DNA of 64,000 nucleotides. Source: JABFSM01 sp052389555. GTDB taxonomy: Bacteria; Gemmatimonadota; Gemmatimonadetes; Gemmatimonadales; GWC2-71-9. The DNA lies in the NCBI GenBank assembly GCA_052389555.1, contig JBQTHV010000036.1, forward strand, positions 38,665 through 102,664, written 5' to 3'. The notes beneath the pieces were generated by a model. The model was not told the origin of the DNA, did not search any database, and was given only the letters and a program-made list of their open reading frames with translations. Of this stretch, positions 63,360-64,000 are shown piece by piece. A program made the position numbers and the translations under genes. Positions within the stretch are counted from its first letter, which is position 1; each line of letters begins with the position of its first letter.

Positions 63360-64000
63360 ATAGACTGCACCCCCAACTTCACCACGTCGTCCACCAGCAC
63401 GGTTTCGTGCGTGAAATACGGCTCCGCATACCGGGTCCGAATCAGCGAGCCATAGTAGGCATTCTGCGTCTCCACCCGGCTATACAAGTCCTGCCCGGTC
63501 GGAAAGATTTCCCCCGCGCTCCTGGCGCCGTCGAACTGACTTGCGTAACACTTGATCGCCGCCAGCTTGCGCTCGAACTGGTCGCTGATGTCCACCAGGA
63601 AGCTCGGCTTGATCGGATCTTCCCGATAAGAGAGGGCAAAGAGGATTTTGAACGGCCGGTGGGGAGTCCCCCCGGCCGGATACTTGGCCAGCCCCGCGAG
63701 ATAACCCGCATCGCGGCCCAGCTCCGAGGCAATCCGGTGATCCGGGTGCCGGCCGACCGGGAACGGCAGGATCACGACTCGGGGCGCAAATTGCCGAATC
63801 GCCTCGACCACGACCTTGCGGCTTGCGTTGTCGTTCATGAGCTGCGCGTCGGGTAATCCGGCGTTGCGGCGCTCGGCCACGCTGAGAATCTGAGCCGCCT
63901 GCTCCGCCTCCCTGGCCCGAAGCTCGGCGCTCCCCCGGGTCCCTGTTTCTCCCGCGGTAAGGTCGAGGATGCCGGTGCGGTACCCCTGCTCGACCGCCTT
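63356..64000 (-). CDS. bshB1: BshB1-type N-acetylglucosaminyl-malate deacetylase (LmbE family), partial
   Basis: The C-terminal 214 residues of a zinc deacetylase; the N-terminus with the first AHPDD motif is beyond the right edge. Visible features are LDLTAGETGTRGSAELRARE, ILPFPVGRHPDHRIASELGR (second zinc His) and KCYASQFDGARSAG. This order and spacing are those of BshB1, which makes GlcN-malate in bacillithiol synthesis. A more general LmbE deacetylase is the alternative. Confidence 0.85.
   Translation of the reverse strand, partial: KAVEQGYRTGILDLTAGETGTRGSAELRAREAEQAAQILSVAERRNAGLPDAQLMNDNASRKVVVEAIRQFAPRVVILPFPVGRHPDHRIASELGRDAGYLAGLAKYPAGGTPHRPFKILFALSYREDPIKPSFLVDISDQFERKLAAIKCYASQFDGARSAGEIFPTGQDLYSRVETQNAYYGSLIRTRYAEPYFTHETVLVDDVVKLGVQSM

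Overview
The window looks like a chromosomal segment of a high-GC Gram-negative bacterium. Outer-membrane and TonB/ExbBD genes, a TolC efflux operon, Mn-type superoxide dismutase, inositol-lipid genes and a bacillithiol-type deacetylase would suit Gemmatimonadota, but that placement is inference from gene content and style; there is no rRNA or marker gene to settle it. I see no phage, plasmid, insertion-sequence transposase or CRISPR array.

Layout. 0-6.6 kb: 5' part of a 2-oxoacid dehydrogenase E2 gene, a membrane pyrophosphatase (hppA), and a response regulator/multi-PAS kinase pair. 6.6-10.3 kb: a structured-RNA candidate, small membrane and secreted proteins, and ino1 with a CDP-alcohol phosphatidyltransferase (inositol phospholipid synthesis). 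10.3-18.3 kb: peptidoglycan amino-sugar salvage (namZ, nagZ, a serine hydrolase, a sodium symporter, a BadF-type sugar kinase), interrupted by an outer-membrane protein and erpA. 18.4-23.7 kb: an amino-acid permease and a tonB-exbB-exbD-exbD operon followed by a broken tonB copy and a second tonB-like gene. 23.8-27.4 kb: kinase-regulator-kinase. 27.5-28.7 kb: two decaying genes next to sodA. 29.4-39.8 kb: a dipeptidase, a BtuF-like protein, an ocd-dpaL-kynU-kynA amino-acid catabolic operon, DoxX, an intradiol dioxygenase with a divergent LysR gene, and yhhQ. 39.8-49.7 kb: a hybrid kinase, tRNA-Ala(TGC), and a full aroF-trpE-G-D-CF-B-A operon behind a Trp-rich leader peptide and attenuator. 49.7-63.3 kb: a very large NtrY-like kinase, a creatininase-like protein, and a tolC-adaptor-ATPase-four-permease MacAB-type efflux operon. 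The window closes inside bshB1.

Two sequence-level signals run across these genes. First, the 9-mer CCTAAC(C/A)CG occurs about 41 times on the two strands (hand count), roughly 30-fold more than composition predicts, and it forces rare codons such as TTA, CTA and AGG inside conserved genes. Second, about fourteen short elements are built from degenerate short tandem repeats, most with an inverted second arm. Each locus uses one of a few repeat vocabularies. They fill every open gap between convergent genes, supply stop codons, and sit in frame inside trpE and a serine hydrolase. These two signals, and the apparently near-leaderless trp attenuator, are the parts most worth a second look.
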